Position numbers and translations under genes: made by a program. Of a DNA stretch of 64,000 bases, positions 11,576 to 23,995 are shown piece by piece. Position 1 is the stretch's first letter. Each line of letters begins with the position of its first letter. Below the pieces are notes generated by a model. That model searched no databases. It was given only the letters and a program-made list of their open reading frames with translations, and was not told the origin of the DNA. The stretch is from Clarireedia homoeocarpa. Lineage: Eukaryota; Ascomycota; Leotiomycetes; Helotiales; Rutstroemiaceae. The DNA is taken from NCBI GenBank assembly GCA_001465935.1, contig LNKV01000008.1:434001-498000 (forward strand), written 5' to 3'.

Positions 11576-12653
11576 TTTAGTTTGAGAGAAGAGGGGGAAA
11601 GAAAGAAAATATGGAGGGAGATGAGATGGTAGATGATGGATGGGATGCGTATCATATATGTTGGCTTTGAATAGGACAGGATAGGATAGGATAGGATAGA
11701 ATGGATGGAACGGGAGAGAAAAAGGAAATAGGAATATGGATTGGCGCAATGGGTTTGTTTCTCAGCTGGACTTGGAGTTACATACTGACTCACTGGATTG
11801 GACATTCGTTGATTGCACGCAATAGGTTTGTTTCTCAGCTGGACTTGGAGTTACATACACACTCACTGGATTGGACATTCATTGATTGGATGAGTAAAGC
11901 GAAGGGTATATATATATATACAATGGAAAGTGCCCCTACCTCGAAGCGTACACGATCGATAGATAAATAGATATACTTCAATTTTGTAGATATTTAACAC
12001 AACATAACCGCAACAACAACAAACTTTCACCCAATACCTCTTTTCCTATACTGTACTGTACTATACTGCACCCTTATTCCCTGTCCCATCCCTCATATTC
12101 GCTAGCCCACACCAATAAAATAAGTTTGCTCCAACACCTATCTTATGGTATTATATTATAAGGATGTACCCCTATCCCCCTACCCTCTTCCTCTTAGAGA
12201 TTCGCTAGACTCCAGCAATAAAAATAACGTCCGTGTTACATCGCGTCTAAGCTTAGAGAAGGTTTTATTTTTATTTTCTTTCATTCATTCAAATCATTCA
12301 TTCGTACTACCTACTTGTACATCGCTTGCTCGCTAGAGCTCAGGGGCTAGGAGTTGATTGATGTGATGCTCGCCAACGGAACGGAACAAAGCGGCTGACC
12401 ACGTGAGATAAGGTTGATTGATGTACAGTAATGTAACATGTATGTTAAGTCATTCTTATTTGCTGATTGCGGTTACATGATTAAGCCCAGTCAATATTCG
12501 ATAGTTAGTATTATTGTTTTATCTGCAACACCTCTTTACTTCATGTCTACCACGGCTATGTGAATAGCTTTTTGTGCCCGCTAAATCTCACCCCGCTATC
12601 TCCAGGTACTCATACACTGACATCGTCTACAGAGCCACTAAATCACACATCTT
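11576..12653. other. Intergenic region with tandem duplications
   Basis: Holds an aggat-type pentamer run at about 11671-11700 and the 73-base tandem duplication listed separately. The rest is AT-rich without a gene. It separates two convergent genes, so it should contain two 3' untranslated regions. Confidence 0.5.
11746..11887. repeat. 73-base tandem duplication
   Basis: The unit gcaatgggtttgtttctcag and what follows, at 11746-11814, recurs at 11819-11887 with a period of 73 bases and only a few substitutions. It lies in the 3' flank of the hypothetical gene and is non-coding. Confidence 0.85.
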
Positions 12654-15600
12654 CTACCTCCTATGCTTCACAAACCCCATCATCCTATACTTCGTAACAG
12701 GCTCTTCATCAGCAATCATTTCAATAGGCCTCGCATCTCCCGGCAATTCAGATGGTAGCTGCGAGCTGCTCGGCTCCGATTTATGCAGCACCGGTGTCGT
12801 GGTCAAACTGGCGTCACCCTATTATTTACTTAGCAAGAGAGGTCAGTAGCTTGCAATAGAACGGAACTTACACTGGTCAAAGGGATCTTCCTAATCATCC
12901 CCGTACTCGTCTTCGAAGGATCAATCCACGCCATCACAATTGCTGATTCCTCATCCGGTAGCGACATGAATGCCATGGCGAAAGAGTCCGATTTGATGGT
13001 GAGTTCTCGCGATACTGCGATCTTCCGTATATCCAACGGCGTAGAATTCAAGGCCGAAATGAGGTATAAATGCCCTTTCTCATTTACCATGGCGAGTTCT
13101 TTTCCAGATGGCGAAAAGCTAGCACATTGAATGCGACTTCCGAGTTTTCCATGACGACTCGATTCCGTCCGTATGTCGGTTTTTTGTCCGGTTTTCGGAT
13201 GGACTAGAACAGGTACCCCAGATTGCGTCCATGTACTTATGCAGATAAGAACTTCTTCTATGCCAGTTTTAGAACGAAAGATTGCCGATGAGATGCCTCG
13301 GTCTTCCGATTCGTGTAGTGGAACAAGATAACGACAGGAAAGAAGTTCTTGCGAAGCCTGATTGGGTGTCATCCAGAAGTAAATTTGAACTGCACCGTTT
13401 TTGGCACTTCTAGTGCTCGCTAATAAATGCATTCCATCGTCTGAGTATGAAAGGGTCTCAACATCAGGACAGTCTTCACACTCTTGGTGAATGCGGGCGT
13501 GAAGGCGATCCTCTCTTGGTTCTGCGGATCCTGTTGTCTTGTAGAAGTAAACAGTGGCGTTATTGAAGCCCACGGCAACCGTAGTCTCATTTGGTGATAT
13601 TGCTATGCTGCTGGCCCAAAGTGCTGCGGGCAAAGGATATTCAACCACGGGCAACGAAGTTTGTAAATTCACAATGCGCAGCTATTCAGTGTTAGCAATA
13701 TGATAATCATCCCAGCGATACAAATACTTACAGTTAGTCTTGGGTCTCGAGTCCCGATAATATAAGCTAAATATGTCTTCGTAACCGTAGCTTTGTAGCA
13801 ATTACTTTCGGCTGTAAATACGCGAGTCATAGCAGGGGGTGACGCCCCTACGTCCCAAATTTGGATCATGGATTGAGTCCAGAACAAGGCATTGGTAGAA
13901 TTCTGGGACAGTAAAACATTGATAGCTTTGGCTGCTTTGCTCTTTGATGATGATGACTTCTTTGGCACCAAAGTATCTAGAGGAATTTCGTTAAGCCTCT
14001 GACATTCGATTGTCGAAGAAGATAGGGAACTAGTATCAAGTGACTGGCCTGTCATCGATTCTTTTCTGGAATTGGTAAATGCTGATATCCATTTAGATCC
14101 ACCCTTTGCTTTTTTCCTATCATGGTGATTAGATACAGTAGTGGAGCGAGCCACAAAGTAAGTCCCTGGGTCGCCCCCAACAGTTTGCTCTTGAGGTGAA
14201 GACGTATGTGGGTACGCATGATCCGGGGCGAAAGTTATTTCATCTGTATTACCGGTTGAAACTTTCCGCAAGTCTGTTGACTTCTGAGTTTCATTTTGCT
14301 TTGAGCTTTCCAATGACAAAATCTCAGCCGACGATGGCTGAGTACTAGGTGTGTCCAGTCGCTGGCTGAAACTACCGACTGATGGAGATATTTGAGAAGG
14401 GGTGATATTATGCGGCAGTGATCTGGAGCGTTCCTGTGCAGCTGCGCTTGCGAAATTTGTTCGGCCGTGGAATGGGGATGGTGGATCAGTATCATATGAG
14501 AGCTTGCTTTTGCTTAGAACTGAAGTCATATATGGGGAATTATAAGATGTTCCTCCCTCTGATCGGGGTGGCGGTAATTGAAAGTATGTCGGTGCATGGC
14601 GTTCTAAATTGATGGCATCGAGGTGTGATTCATAAGGCTCAAGGAGATCCCAGACCTGGCTTGCGAGTGTCATCTCGCGCATCAGAGTGACCGGCTCCCC
14701 GCATTGAATGCATTTCGTTTTCGCCGGTAGTTTGATCTCGCCACTTTCCGGACTGTCCAACTGAACATATAGATCATCATCAGCATGCTGTCCTCATACG
14801 TCAGTAGCATGTCCAAATGATTATAGCCAAAATGATCAACAGAACAGTACGTCAAGACCGGCAACTCCACCCGCGAAATTTGAGCTTACCGGAAATTTGA
14901 GATTCTCCAAATATCTCATTTGTGATGCTCCGGCCATATGGCATTTGGAGCAATTGAGTGTGTATATCCTCGGTCGTGTTGCCTTTGCATTGCGACTTGG
15001 GTCATCGAGCGTTGAAATCTTTTTCGTTATCTCAGAAATGGTGTGCATCATCTCTCTGTCGCTGACTCTATGCACGATTTGTCGATCACTCAGATGTAAG
15101 CACAGTGCATCCACGGCTTCCAATTCGCGGTCATCAATCTGTACCTGCATGGATTGTCTCCTCAAATCAGGTGTATCGAGTAGGACAATTCGATATTGAT
15201 CCGTGAAAGTGCCAATCAGATCATCTCGAGAAAGTCTTGGAGGAATGCGCATGCTTCTGATCGCCCGTAGCACAGCATCTCGATTCCTTTCAGTCGCAGC
15301 TGGAAGAAATGCATCTCTCGTCTCTCCATTTATTATGTATTGTATGGAAGCTGCCACAGCGAATTGAGTGATATCGCGAAGAGTGAGGAATTGCCCAAGC
15401 CAATCACCAGAGCCATCTTGAGGAATGAGGGTGGAAATGTACTTGGGAGAAAAGCAGTCGTTCAAAGGGTACTGCAAGTGTGTCAAGGAATGATGTCAGC
15501 CATAATGTCGTGAGAAAAGTAAGGTGCTGACAACCGGAGGGGTAGAGTTGATGAGAGGGTGAGTGAGAGTGAGAGGAGACAGAGAGACAGAGAGAGAGTA

Positions 15601-16370
15601 AGATTGACAGGAAGAGCGAGAGTGCAAGGAAGAGTGAGGGGTGAGGGGTGAGGGGTGAGAGTAAGAGTAAAGACGAATCCCCATAAAATTATAGTGGTTC
15701 TTACCAATTCCGCAGCTAAATTTGGCAGTTCTTCCCTTAATTTAACGGGCAAAGCTAGCGCATTAGGCTCAGGACCCCGCAATGACTCTGTCACTTCTTT
15801 GCAAACCAACAACAAAAACGACTTCGGCCCTGGATAACTATCGTACATGCGCTCGAGCGAACGATGAATGCGCGCAAATCTATCTCGACGATCCTTGAAT
15901 CGCCTTTCGACTTCCAATGGCGTTCTGACTTTGGCGTCGGCTTCCGGCCGCGGAAGGAGCTGTAGAACACGAAGCGCGGATAACAGGAACTCTGCCAAAT
16001 ATTTATCCCTCAACGGCCGCACTTCCCACAAGCTCTCTCTTCCTTCAATCACGATCTGCAGAACGAATTCGATTGTGCGAAGGGTCACTTCCCAGCTGAC
16101 GAGGAAACCGAGATAATATCCTTCATTTTGTAGTGTTTCGGATGGTAGGGACAATCGTTGAACATAGAATATGGCGTTGAGTTGGGCCAGCAAGGTGATT
16201 ACTAAGTGCTGGTAGGTTTCCTTGTCGCCATCCGAGTAGACCTTCTCTAAGGAAAACTGCCCTATGAGCTCTAGTATAATATTATCGACGTCGCTGCGCA
16301 GCGCTAGCAATTTCCAGACGTTCGCCAGACGAGTAAATTGTGGTGACAAGGCCGAGGCTGGAGCCGGCAT
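12654..16370 (-). CDS. Large protein with split zinc-ribbon motif and C-terminal beta-propeller-like region
   Basis: Not recognised by name. On the minus strand exons 16370-15705, 15471-14890, 14787-13732, 13681-12872 and 12818-12654 all join in phase 0 to 1092 residues. Residues 1-410 are helical and charged. CSKC (about 396-399) and CIQCG (about 442-445) make a CxxC...CxxC pair, possibly a zinc ribbon, whose halves lie in different exons. Residues 500-680 are Ser/Thr-rich and probably disordered. From about 690 to 1038 segments such as NALFWTQSMIQIWDVG, SIAISPNETTVAVGF, TLSYSDDGMHLLAST and CASFSPSGKELAMV look like WD40/propeller blades. The first intron is long (233 bases) and carries gaggggt-type repeats. 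A scaffold role is an inference. Confidence 0.85.
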
Positions 16371-17593
16371 ATTGTGTTGAGGACATGAGCTTCAATTTAG
16401 CTTTGAAGCTTCGATGCGATGCAGTCGCCGCGCGGGCCGACTCCGTAGATGTGTTGCCGCAGTATAGCAATATCGCAGATGTATAGCATATGGGTGATGG
16501 GAGTCAGGAATGATGAACATGGAGGGCGAAGATCATGGAGTCGATCGCATCGTATTGGGTTGTGTACTTCGTAATGACGAGCCGCGACCACGACCGTTTA
16601 CGGCAGTGGCATGGGTGGCATGAAATAGTTGTAAGGGGACAGGTCTCGGTACAAGTATCACTTACTTTTTCTCACCAGTTTCCCAAGGTTAAGGGCAAAG
16701 CCGTGGACGTGGGTAGGAGTTTCATGCTTCTTCTTTCTTCTTTTGTTTCTTTGGGCTTGGGGGGGTCCCTTGTTGTTCGAATGAATGGTCGGTTGGCCGA
16801 TTGCTCCTCTTCGCTCTCTCGCTCCTATTATTCGTTCGACAATCGAAAAATTACTCCGAATCCAGAAGGTCATCCAATCTCAGCTATGGATAAAAGACCG
16901 TTTCGTCTTTTCGTCTATTCGTCTGTTCCCTATTCGATTGGTCCGTTGGCTATCTGGCCTCTCGGAGGGCTGAAGACTGCAACCGGTAGCAGGGTTTAAT
17001 GCATGGGGATGGAACTCCATTGAGGATCGGCTGGTGCAGATAGCGATGCTGGTTTAAAGGACAAGGAAGGGCCACATGGATAGCACAGACAAGATTAACC
17101 AAGAACCTGACATTCCGTCCAAGAGCGAGTTAAAGTTAAGGTCATTAGAGTAAGTGTCAAGTTGATCTTCCTTCCGCTCATTCGGATATTTTCTCCTCCG
17201 TCTAGCAACCTATCAACTGCCAAATCCTGCACAAAATCGCCCTCTGGATCTGCAGCCAATATTGGATTTTGCACTCTCGCTGCAACCAAAGTGCTGAGCT
17301 GTCACCAGGCCCAAATTTTGGTGCTACCTACCCAGGTTTACTGTATGCTGGCACCCCCTGCACATAGGCATCAGCTCTTGTGCGATTATAATTAGCCATT
17401 TCATTCGTCTGCTACAGATAAGTTACATTGACCCTCCCGCACAGGGGCTGCATAGTGTAGTGTGGAGGAATCCTTTGCATCGAGGCAGTGCCTCGATTCC
17501 TATATATGGTTCATAGATACCCTGATCAGTGCTTGCTCGCGCGAAACCCGTCTTTACATTTTTACGTCCAGTCGCAGTTCGAACCCCGCAATT
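16371..17593. other. Intergenic region between divergent genes
   Basis: Shared upstream region of the large minus-strand gene and the permease. No supported coding frame; the 16535-16999 frame has no domain. A tcgtctattcgtctgttccctattcg run at about 16910-16935 is weakly repetitive. Promoter elements could not be assigned. Confidence 0.4.
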
Positions 17594-20110
17594 ATGGACC
17601 ACGAAAAACCCCAGGCGGTGATACCGCCGCAAGTATTCGAGTTCGATATCGACCATAGTCGAACGTCGCCAGAAGAATTGGAGCCCGATTATACCGAGGG
17701 GCGTCGGGAACGCCGAGGAGAGAGCTTATGGTGCGTGAGCTTGTACCTTCAGTTGGGGCCGCCATTAATTGTTCACCAGGAGGACTCTCACTGAAAGACA
17801 TATTAATGTGAGTTTATACTACGGGAAATGGCCATATTTGTGAAGCATACAGGGCAATAGCTAACGTCGCGTGCGCCATTTAGATGATAGCATTTTCTGG
17901 GTATGTACCACGCAAACAGGAACGAGCGAGGACGATCAAATAACCAACCATCATTACAGAACAATTGGCAATGGTTTATTTCTAGGAAGTGGCAGATCCC
18001 TCGCCGGCGCAGGACCTGGCGGTGCTGTCATGGCATACATCATTATGGGGACAGTGGTTTCCTCCGTCATATCCTGCCTAGGTGAAATGACTGCTCTTAT
18101 GCCAGTCAATGCTCCTGTAGTCGAGTTCCCTCGACGATTCTTGGATCGCGGTGTCGGATTTGCTGTCGGCTGGATGTACTGGTATGAATTTTTCATGACG
18201 GTCTCAGATTGTCTCACAATTCTAATACTTGCTTTTTCCCACAGGTTCGCATGGTCAGTGACTGCCGCGGAGGAATTAGTTGCCATTTCTGGAACACTGG
18301 GCTTTCATTATGATGATGGGAGGACTTTTCTTGCATGGGAAACTGGCGAAAGTGTTGACCCAGCCGTTTGGATAGGACTGTTCCTGATAATTGTAACTAT
18401 AATAAACATGTTTCCTGTTAAGGTGAGTACTTAGGATCATATATTTACGATAACGGCTAACCATATGTCTAGTACTTCGGCGAGCTTGAATACGTCTTTG
18501 GTTGTATCAAGATTATTTTCATCACTATGCTTATCACTCTTATGCTCATCATTGATACGAAGCAACGTAGGTCTTCAACTCCCGAAGGAGAATATTTGTC
18601 TAACATCTTGCTAGCGAGCAAAAACGCATATTATTCATCCCCGCCACAATCGAAGTGTAAGATCGCCCATCAACGTTATTGTTCGATCTCTAATTTGTAA
18701 TAGACTGGAGCTCGCCCTGGGGATTTTTCAATCATGTCTACCATGTCAGAGATGAATCAGGAACTCTTCAGCGAGAGATTGGTGGCGGAACTGGTAGTTT
18801 TCTCGGCATGTGGTAGGCTGAAGTTCTACACTCTTTCCTTTCCATTACTAAGGAACCATATAGGACCACGATCGTCAACGTCATCTTCTCCTATACTGGA
18901 ATGGATATCGTGGCTGCTACTGCAGCTGAAAGTAAAGCCCTTGCCAATGCCGAAAGTATGAAGATGGCAGCACGAAAAATTTGCATTCGAATCGTAACTC
19001 TCTACACTATGGCCATGATTACTGCATCATTCGTCGTACCATACACTCACCCTTTCATCAACGGAAAAGGCCAGTCGGTCGGCGCACACTCGATCTTCAT
19101 CATTGCTGTCGTCGAAGCCGGTTTACCAGCAGCAGCACATTTCTTCAATGCGATTTTTGCATTCGCATCTTTCACTTGTGCCATCAATTCTATGTATGTG
19201 GCGTCGAGGGTGTTGCACACATTAGCTTTACAAGACCAGACGGGACCGGAATTTATAACGAGAAGACTAAAACAAACAAGATCGGGTGTTCCTATTAGGG
19301 CTGTGTTGGCAACGGCTGCGATGGCTCTTGTGGCATTTATGGGTAGGACTGGTACCACTGCATTGGTGAGTTGTTCAACTTGGTGTACAATTGCTTTCTC
19401 CAGGACTGACGGACACAGCGATTAAATGAATTGGCTTCCAATTGCACATCATCAATCTTGATTGTGTATGCGACGATTTGCGCGACTTATCTGGGATTTT
19501 ACCGAACGTATGTTGGTTTTCTATCTACCTTGCGCGGGTCTTTCAAAACACATATACTGATTTGGATTGAGATAGACTCGAAGACACAAAACTCTATGGA
19601 AATGCATCCGAAAGACAAGCTGCTCATTATGATCGCAATCATCCTCGCTATCCCTACAAATCACATGGCCAATGGCTAAAGGGATTCTACGGGATGTTTT
19701 CCTGTATCATTCTTGTTACATTTAATGGCGTATCAGCATTCTTAGAACGGCCGTTTGATGTTCGAAGATTTGTCGCTAGCTACATATCCGTGAGTTTTCT
19801 CCACTAGCCTATCTCATAACAATCGTCCGCCTGAACATTTCACCTCCTCCCTCCCCCTTCTCCCTGACCCTATCTCTAACCCTCTCTCCTACTATAGATA
19901 CCTGTATTCATCCTCCTCATACTCGGCTACAAACTCCACAAACACGGCCTGCGCATCCGCAACTGGGGACCCGAACGCTCAAATGATCTACGGAATACGA
20001 TCCAGGCGGCTTCGGAGACCAGGAAGGGAAGGCTGGAGTTCCCGGATGAGGGACCGAGTTGGAGGAATGTGAAGGTTTGGGGAGAATGGCTTTGGGTTTG
20101 GTTGAGGTGA
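17594..20110 (+). CDS. Amino acid permease (APC superfamily, YAT type)
   Basis: Plasma-membrane amino acid/proton symporter. Twelve exons join in frame to 614 residues: 17594-17730, 17780-17807, 17884-17900, 17960-18181, 18245-18422, 18473-18566, 18615-18656, 18704-18812, 18864-19365, 19419-19507, 19576-19789, 19898-20110. Exons of 28 and 17 bases encode RTLTERHIN and MIAFSG at the start of membrane segment 1. Diagnostic blocks are TIGNGLFLGSGR, GEMTALMPVNAPVVEFPRRF, GWMYWFAWSVTAAEEL, KYFGELEYVFGCIKI, FSYTGMDIVAATAAES and YPYKSHGQW, giving about twelve membrane helices with cytosolic ends. Such numerous introns are unusual for this window. Substrate range cannot be predicted. The short-exon region is where automatic models are most likely to fail. 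Confidence 0.93.
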
Positions 20111-21400
20111 GGAGGGGGGAGTGGGATGGTTTGGGTATGGGTATGGGATTACTGCGGTTATGGAACGGAATCGGTATAGGGTATAGGACATAGGCATGTA
20201 TGGGTATAGAATATGGTCTCGAGAATGAGATAGGTATGGCACGGCGTACGGGGCTAGGATATGGATTTTGATGATCATCAACAAGAGTCTGGTTTCGGGT
20301 ACGTACTTCATCACGATATGTATGGGATTTACAATTCCCACTTTTTATTTATCCGTCTATAGAAAAGTTACGTAGTACAACAAATCAATCATAATAATAG
20401 TTTCATTACGTGTATACATTCATTATCCCCCCAAGCCTTGTTCTTAACTTACAATCTCTCTCTCCCTTTTTCTCTTCTCTTGAGAACAATAAAGAGATAG
20501 CTCAGATAGGTAGATAGAAAAGATCATGACCACAAATCCTACACACTCATTTGCCTACCTACCTACCTACCCCTCCTTCACCCTCCCCTAAGTCATGCAT
20601 AGCATACCTACCTACATATATACTCGACTCGTACAGCAAAAACCAAAATATTCCAAGCAGGCAACAAGATAAAAAAGTAAAATAAACCTAGTTTTTTTTT
20701 CTCGTCTGATCTCCACGGAAAAACGAAGGGGGCTTGCATTTTTTTCATATCCGTTTCCCCGCTTTTCGGATGAGATGGGATGAACGATTTTTTTTGTTTT
20801 TTTCGTCGTTGGTTTTTTTTTTGTTTTTATGACGCTTGCTGATTGATGCTTGTGCTAGTGCTTATTGATGATTGATGCGATGTCTTGATGTTTTGCTGTG
20901 GATGTTCATGGTGGGTAGGTGAGGTTCAGGCTGGCTTATGCAGCTTCTCGGATTTACTTGTGAGCTTGCTGGCTTGCTTATATTATAGGTACGAGGTACA
21001 AGATACGAGATACGAGATACTTAGAGGGCTTTGTACTCGAGTGCATACAATACAATACAGTAAGTAAAATGTACTTCCTTATTTCGTATGTTAAGGCTTA
21101 TTTATATACAGTAAATTGACTATATCGTATCGCGGCGTGTCGTGTCTTACAATACAAGGAGGTGGAAATCCCTCTATAGTATTTATTTATATCCATTTGT
21201 GGTAACTTACACTTATCCTCTGGGTTCTACAAGGAATTACTTTACGAACATCCTTTCACTCTTTTCCTACCTTTCTTTGATTTCGATCAAGGGGAGAAGA
21301 AGACGAAGAAGAAGAAGATATCACCAACCTCAACCAACCACAAAGGTTAGATAGATCCTTCGAGCCATCTATCTACCTGCTTCTCCTCTCCTTGAGTCCT

Positions 21401-21417
21401 CCCCCCCCCCCCCCCCC
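21401..21417. repeat. Poly(C) tract, 17 bases
   Basis: Uninterrupted run of C following gagtcct. Length in the real genome may vary and may be an assembly-sensitive position. Confidence 0.9.
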
Positions 21418-22187
21418 TATGATTACGATTACCATTGCCATTTCCCACCAATCACCATACCAAATCATAGCTTCCTGCTGAAGCCACAAAGAACGCCACT
21501 TCCCACTTATTCTTAGATTCCAAGAGTGTGGAGTGAATACCTCTCTGGAGAGATACAGAATACATACAACGTTTATTAGGCACCAAGATTTCCTGTAGAT
21601 CTTGCTGTGTTTTATACGACCTCCCTCCCTCCTTGTTATACAAACCAAACCACGACATAGATAACCTTACCTCACCCCCAACACCTCACCGTAACACAAC
21701 CGCACAGTAACAGCAAAAGCCTAGCACACACAGCATAACACAGCACATGTGGTGCGACCCCGCCGCTTTTCCCAGGCGCGGTGAGTGGGTGGGTGGGTTA
21801 CAGTGCAGCAGCACAGGAGAGGTAGGGTAGGATTGTGTGTTGGTTGGCTCGGTATACGGTTTACGGTACTCGGTGGGCTGAGAAGGAGGAGGGGTTGCAC
21901 AGTACAAGTACAGTACGAGGTACGGAAAGGCATGTATGAGGGAGGGGTGAGGACCGAAATAAGAGAGGATATCGGAGTGGGTTAAGGAATAACAGGACCG
22001 CGAGGACGGGGACAGAGGGGGAAAGGGAGGTTGTGTTTTGGGATGAGGAATAAGGTAAGAGAGAGGTGATAGATAGGTATAGTAGTATGTTTAAAGACCA
22101 GTGGATAGGAGCGGGTAAGTTAAAAGGGGTGATTTTGTTTTTTGGTGCGGATGAGGAGGATCACTACCACTGCTAACATGTGAATAT

Positions 22188-22236
22188 CATACCATATCAT
22201 ATCACATCATATCATATCATATCATATCATATCATG
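22188..22236. repeat. atcat pentanucleotide microsatellite
   Basis: Pentamer (atcat)n with one variant unit (atcac), about nine copies, in non-coding DNA. Confidence 0.85.
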
Positions 22237-22624
22237 TGAACTTAGAAAGGATGATGTGAATATAATAAAATTTACCTCAGAGCAAAGGACAATAGATAGA
22301 AAATACATGTTACAGTTGAGGAAGGCAACGGCAATTGATACTTTCTATTCATCACCAAGAGTTCTATCATGAAGACGCAAAATATAACATTTCCCTCCAT
22401 CTATGTCAAAGACAAATTGAGAGAGCAAGTAACACTGTAACAAGGGGTATTAACAATGATAATTATTCAGAGAGAGGCACATGAATGAGATGGCATAGTT
22501 ATTATCTTCCTCCCCCTCCCCCGGGGGTTCCACCTCCAGCTCCCTCAACACCGGCCAGTAGTAAAAACAAATTTAGCACAACGACACGCCTCACGGAGTG
22601 AAGATACATCTTTTTCCAAAAAGG

Positions 22625-22663
<39 letters not shown>
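22625..22663. repeat. Poly(A) tract, 39 bases
   Basis: Uninterrupted A run followed by a purine-rich gaaaagaaaaggaagaggaagg stretch. It could be a simple microsatellite or the tail of an old retroposed insertion; I see no clear target-site duplication. Confidence 0.9.
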
Positions 22664-22665
<2 letters not shown>

Positions 22666-23454
22666 AAAGAAAAGGAAGAGGAAGGATAAACGGGCACTAT
22701 CTTGCAATCCGCAAATCGCGAAATCGAGTTCACTACACCCCTTCATCTCAGATATCAATCAATCAAGCAATCGATCGATAGGAGAGATACGGTCTTGTCC
22801 GGGAATGAGAGAAATGATTGATGGTGAGAAGAGGGGGGAGGAGGAGAACGAGAACTTCGTATTCAAGGGCACTGACTGACTGACTGACTGACTGAGTCCC
22901 ATCTTCAGAAGACAGACACAGCTGGCGAGACTTTCTGGGATATGAATGGCATCAGGGAGATAAGATGATGCAAGGGTGAATGGAGAAAGGTCGGATAGAG
23001 AGAAAACTGCAGACAGAAGAAAACAACAATGGATTCGCTGTAGAGTATAGATAGACATTAAGCTGATTTCTTTTGTAGGAAGAAAGTCTTGACTGGAGTC
23101 GGCTCGACAGTATCCCGTCGGCATATATACAGATAAAAGAAAATAGACAATCAGATATACAAATTGGGTATAAGAAAATCAGTTACTCATTCGGTCCTCT
23201 CAGCTCATATGCTCATTCATCGATTTTCCCCCACCATCATATGCGATCATCACCCACGATGTCTTCCCAACCGAACCCATCCATCCTATCCCTCCCTCAT
23301 AACACCCTTCCCAGAAACGCCATTTACCAAAATCATCATTCATCCCATCGTATCAATCCTTCTCCGTAACATATCCAAACATAGAGCCACCAAAAAGGCT
23401 ATCTCTGATCTCACTTCCAGTATTTTCTCCATCCTCGTCCACGTCTCCGTCCCC

Positions 23455-23995
23455 TTAAACCGCAACCTCCATCGCAGGATCATGCTGCGCATTCCCGGAC
23501 CTCCTTGTCCTGCTGACGTGCATAGCAGCCATGATGGTCGTCGCCGCAAACAGCAGCCACAACAGCGCACCAAAGACATCACCCGCCACGCTCGCCTTGC
23601 ACACGCCCCACGTACTGTGTCCACAGCCGACGCGATTCAGCAGCTCGGCGAGCGCGATGAAGCCCGCGAACCAGAAGATCATCGTCACGGCCTCGGCAAA
23701 CAGGATGCCGTATTTGTGCGCGGCGACGGGGTAGTGCGTGGGTGCGAGGATGAGGTAGAGGAGTGCGAGGAGCGTCCAGACGGAGGTGAAGATGAGGAAG
23801 TTTACTTGGTCGGGGGACCACCAGTAGGACCAGTCGGAGGCAGCTGGGAGGGGAGGAGTGTTAGTTGGGCTTGTCGGATGAAGATGGAGAGAGGGTGGGA
23901 GAGCTTGAGAACTTACCATAAGCCATCAGACCGAGAACGATCACAGCGAAGACCGCCTGAACGACTCGCAGCGGGAGGATATATGCGAATGCCAT
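23455..23995 (-). CDS. MARVEL-domain membrane protein
   Basis: Small four-span membrane protein. Minus-strand exons 23995-23917 and 23843-23455 join across a 73-base phase-1 intron to 155 residues. Segments in order: ILPLRVVQAVFAVIVLGLMA (helix 1), NFLIFTSVWTLLALLYLIL (helix 2), GILFAEAVTMIFWFAGFIAL (helix 3) and DVFGALLWLLFAATTIMAAM (helix 4). The LPLRxxQAVFAxIVLGL start and a paired Cys in the loop before helix 4 (GCGHSTWGVC) are typical of fungal MARVEL proteins, the family that includes Nce102. Known members organise plasma-membrane domains such as eisosomes; whether this one does is inference. Confidence 0.88.

Larger units (their letters stand above)
20111..23454. other. Repeat-rich intergenic region, no gene recognised
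   Basis: About 3.3 kb with no convincing frame. It contains short homopolymers and microsatellites: a gaagaagacgaag stretch at about 21295-21320, 17 consecutive C at 21401-21417, an atcat pentamer run at about 22188-22235, 39 consecutive A at 22625-22663, and a tgac tetramer run at about 22870-22895. The translated frames over the A-run (poly-Lys) or its complement (poly-Phe) are artefacts. Confidence 0.55.

Noticed and set aside
11438..11805. Minus-strand frames rich in Ser, Pro and Leu
   Set aside because: Shadow of the plus-strand hypothetical gene and its repeat-containing 3' flank.
16535..16999. 154-codon plus-strand frame between divergent genes
   Set aside because: Low-quality peptide without motifs, covering the shared promoter region; opposite frames are equally open.
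17570..17600. cagttcgaaccccgc resembles a tRNA B box
   Set aside because: The bases on both sides do not form a T stem, and no A box, anticodon arm or acceptor stem is found upstream; it directly precedes the permease ATG.
22545..22879. Frames encoding long poly-Lys or poly-Phe
   Set aside because: They are direct translations of the 39-base A tract and do not represent genes.
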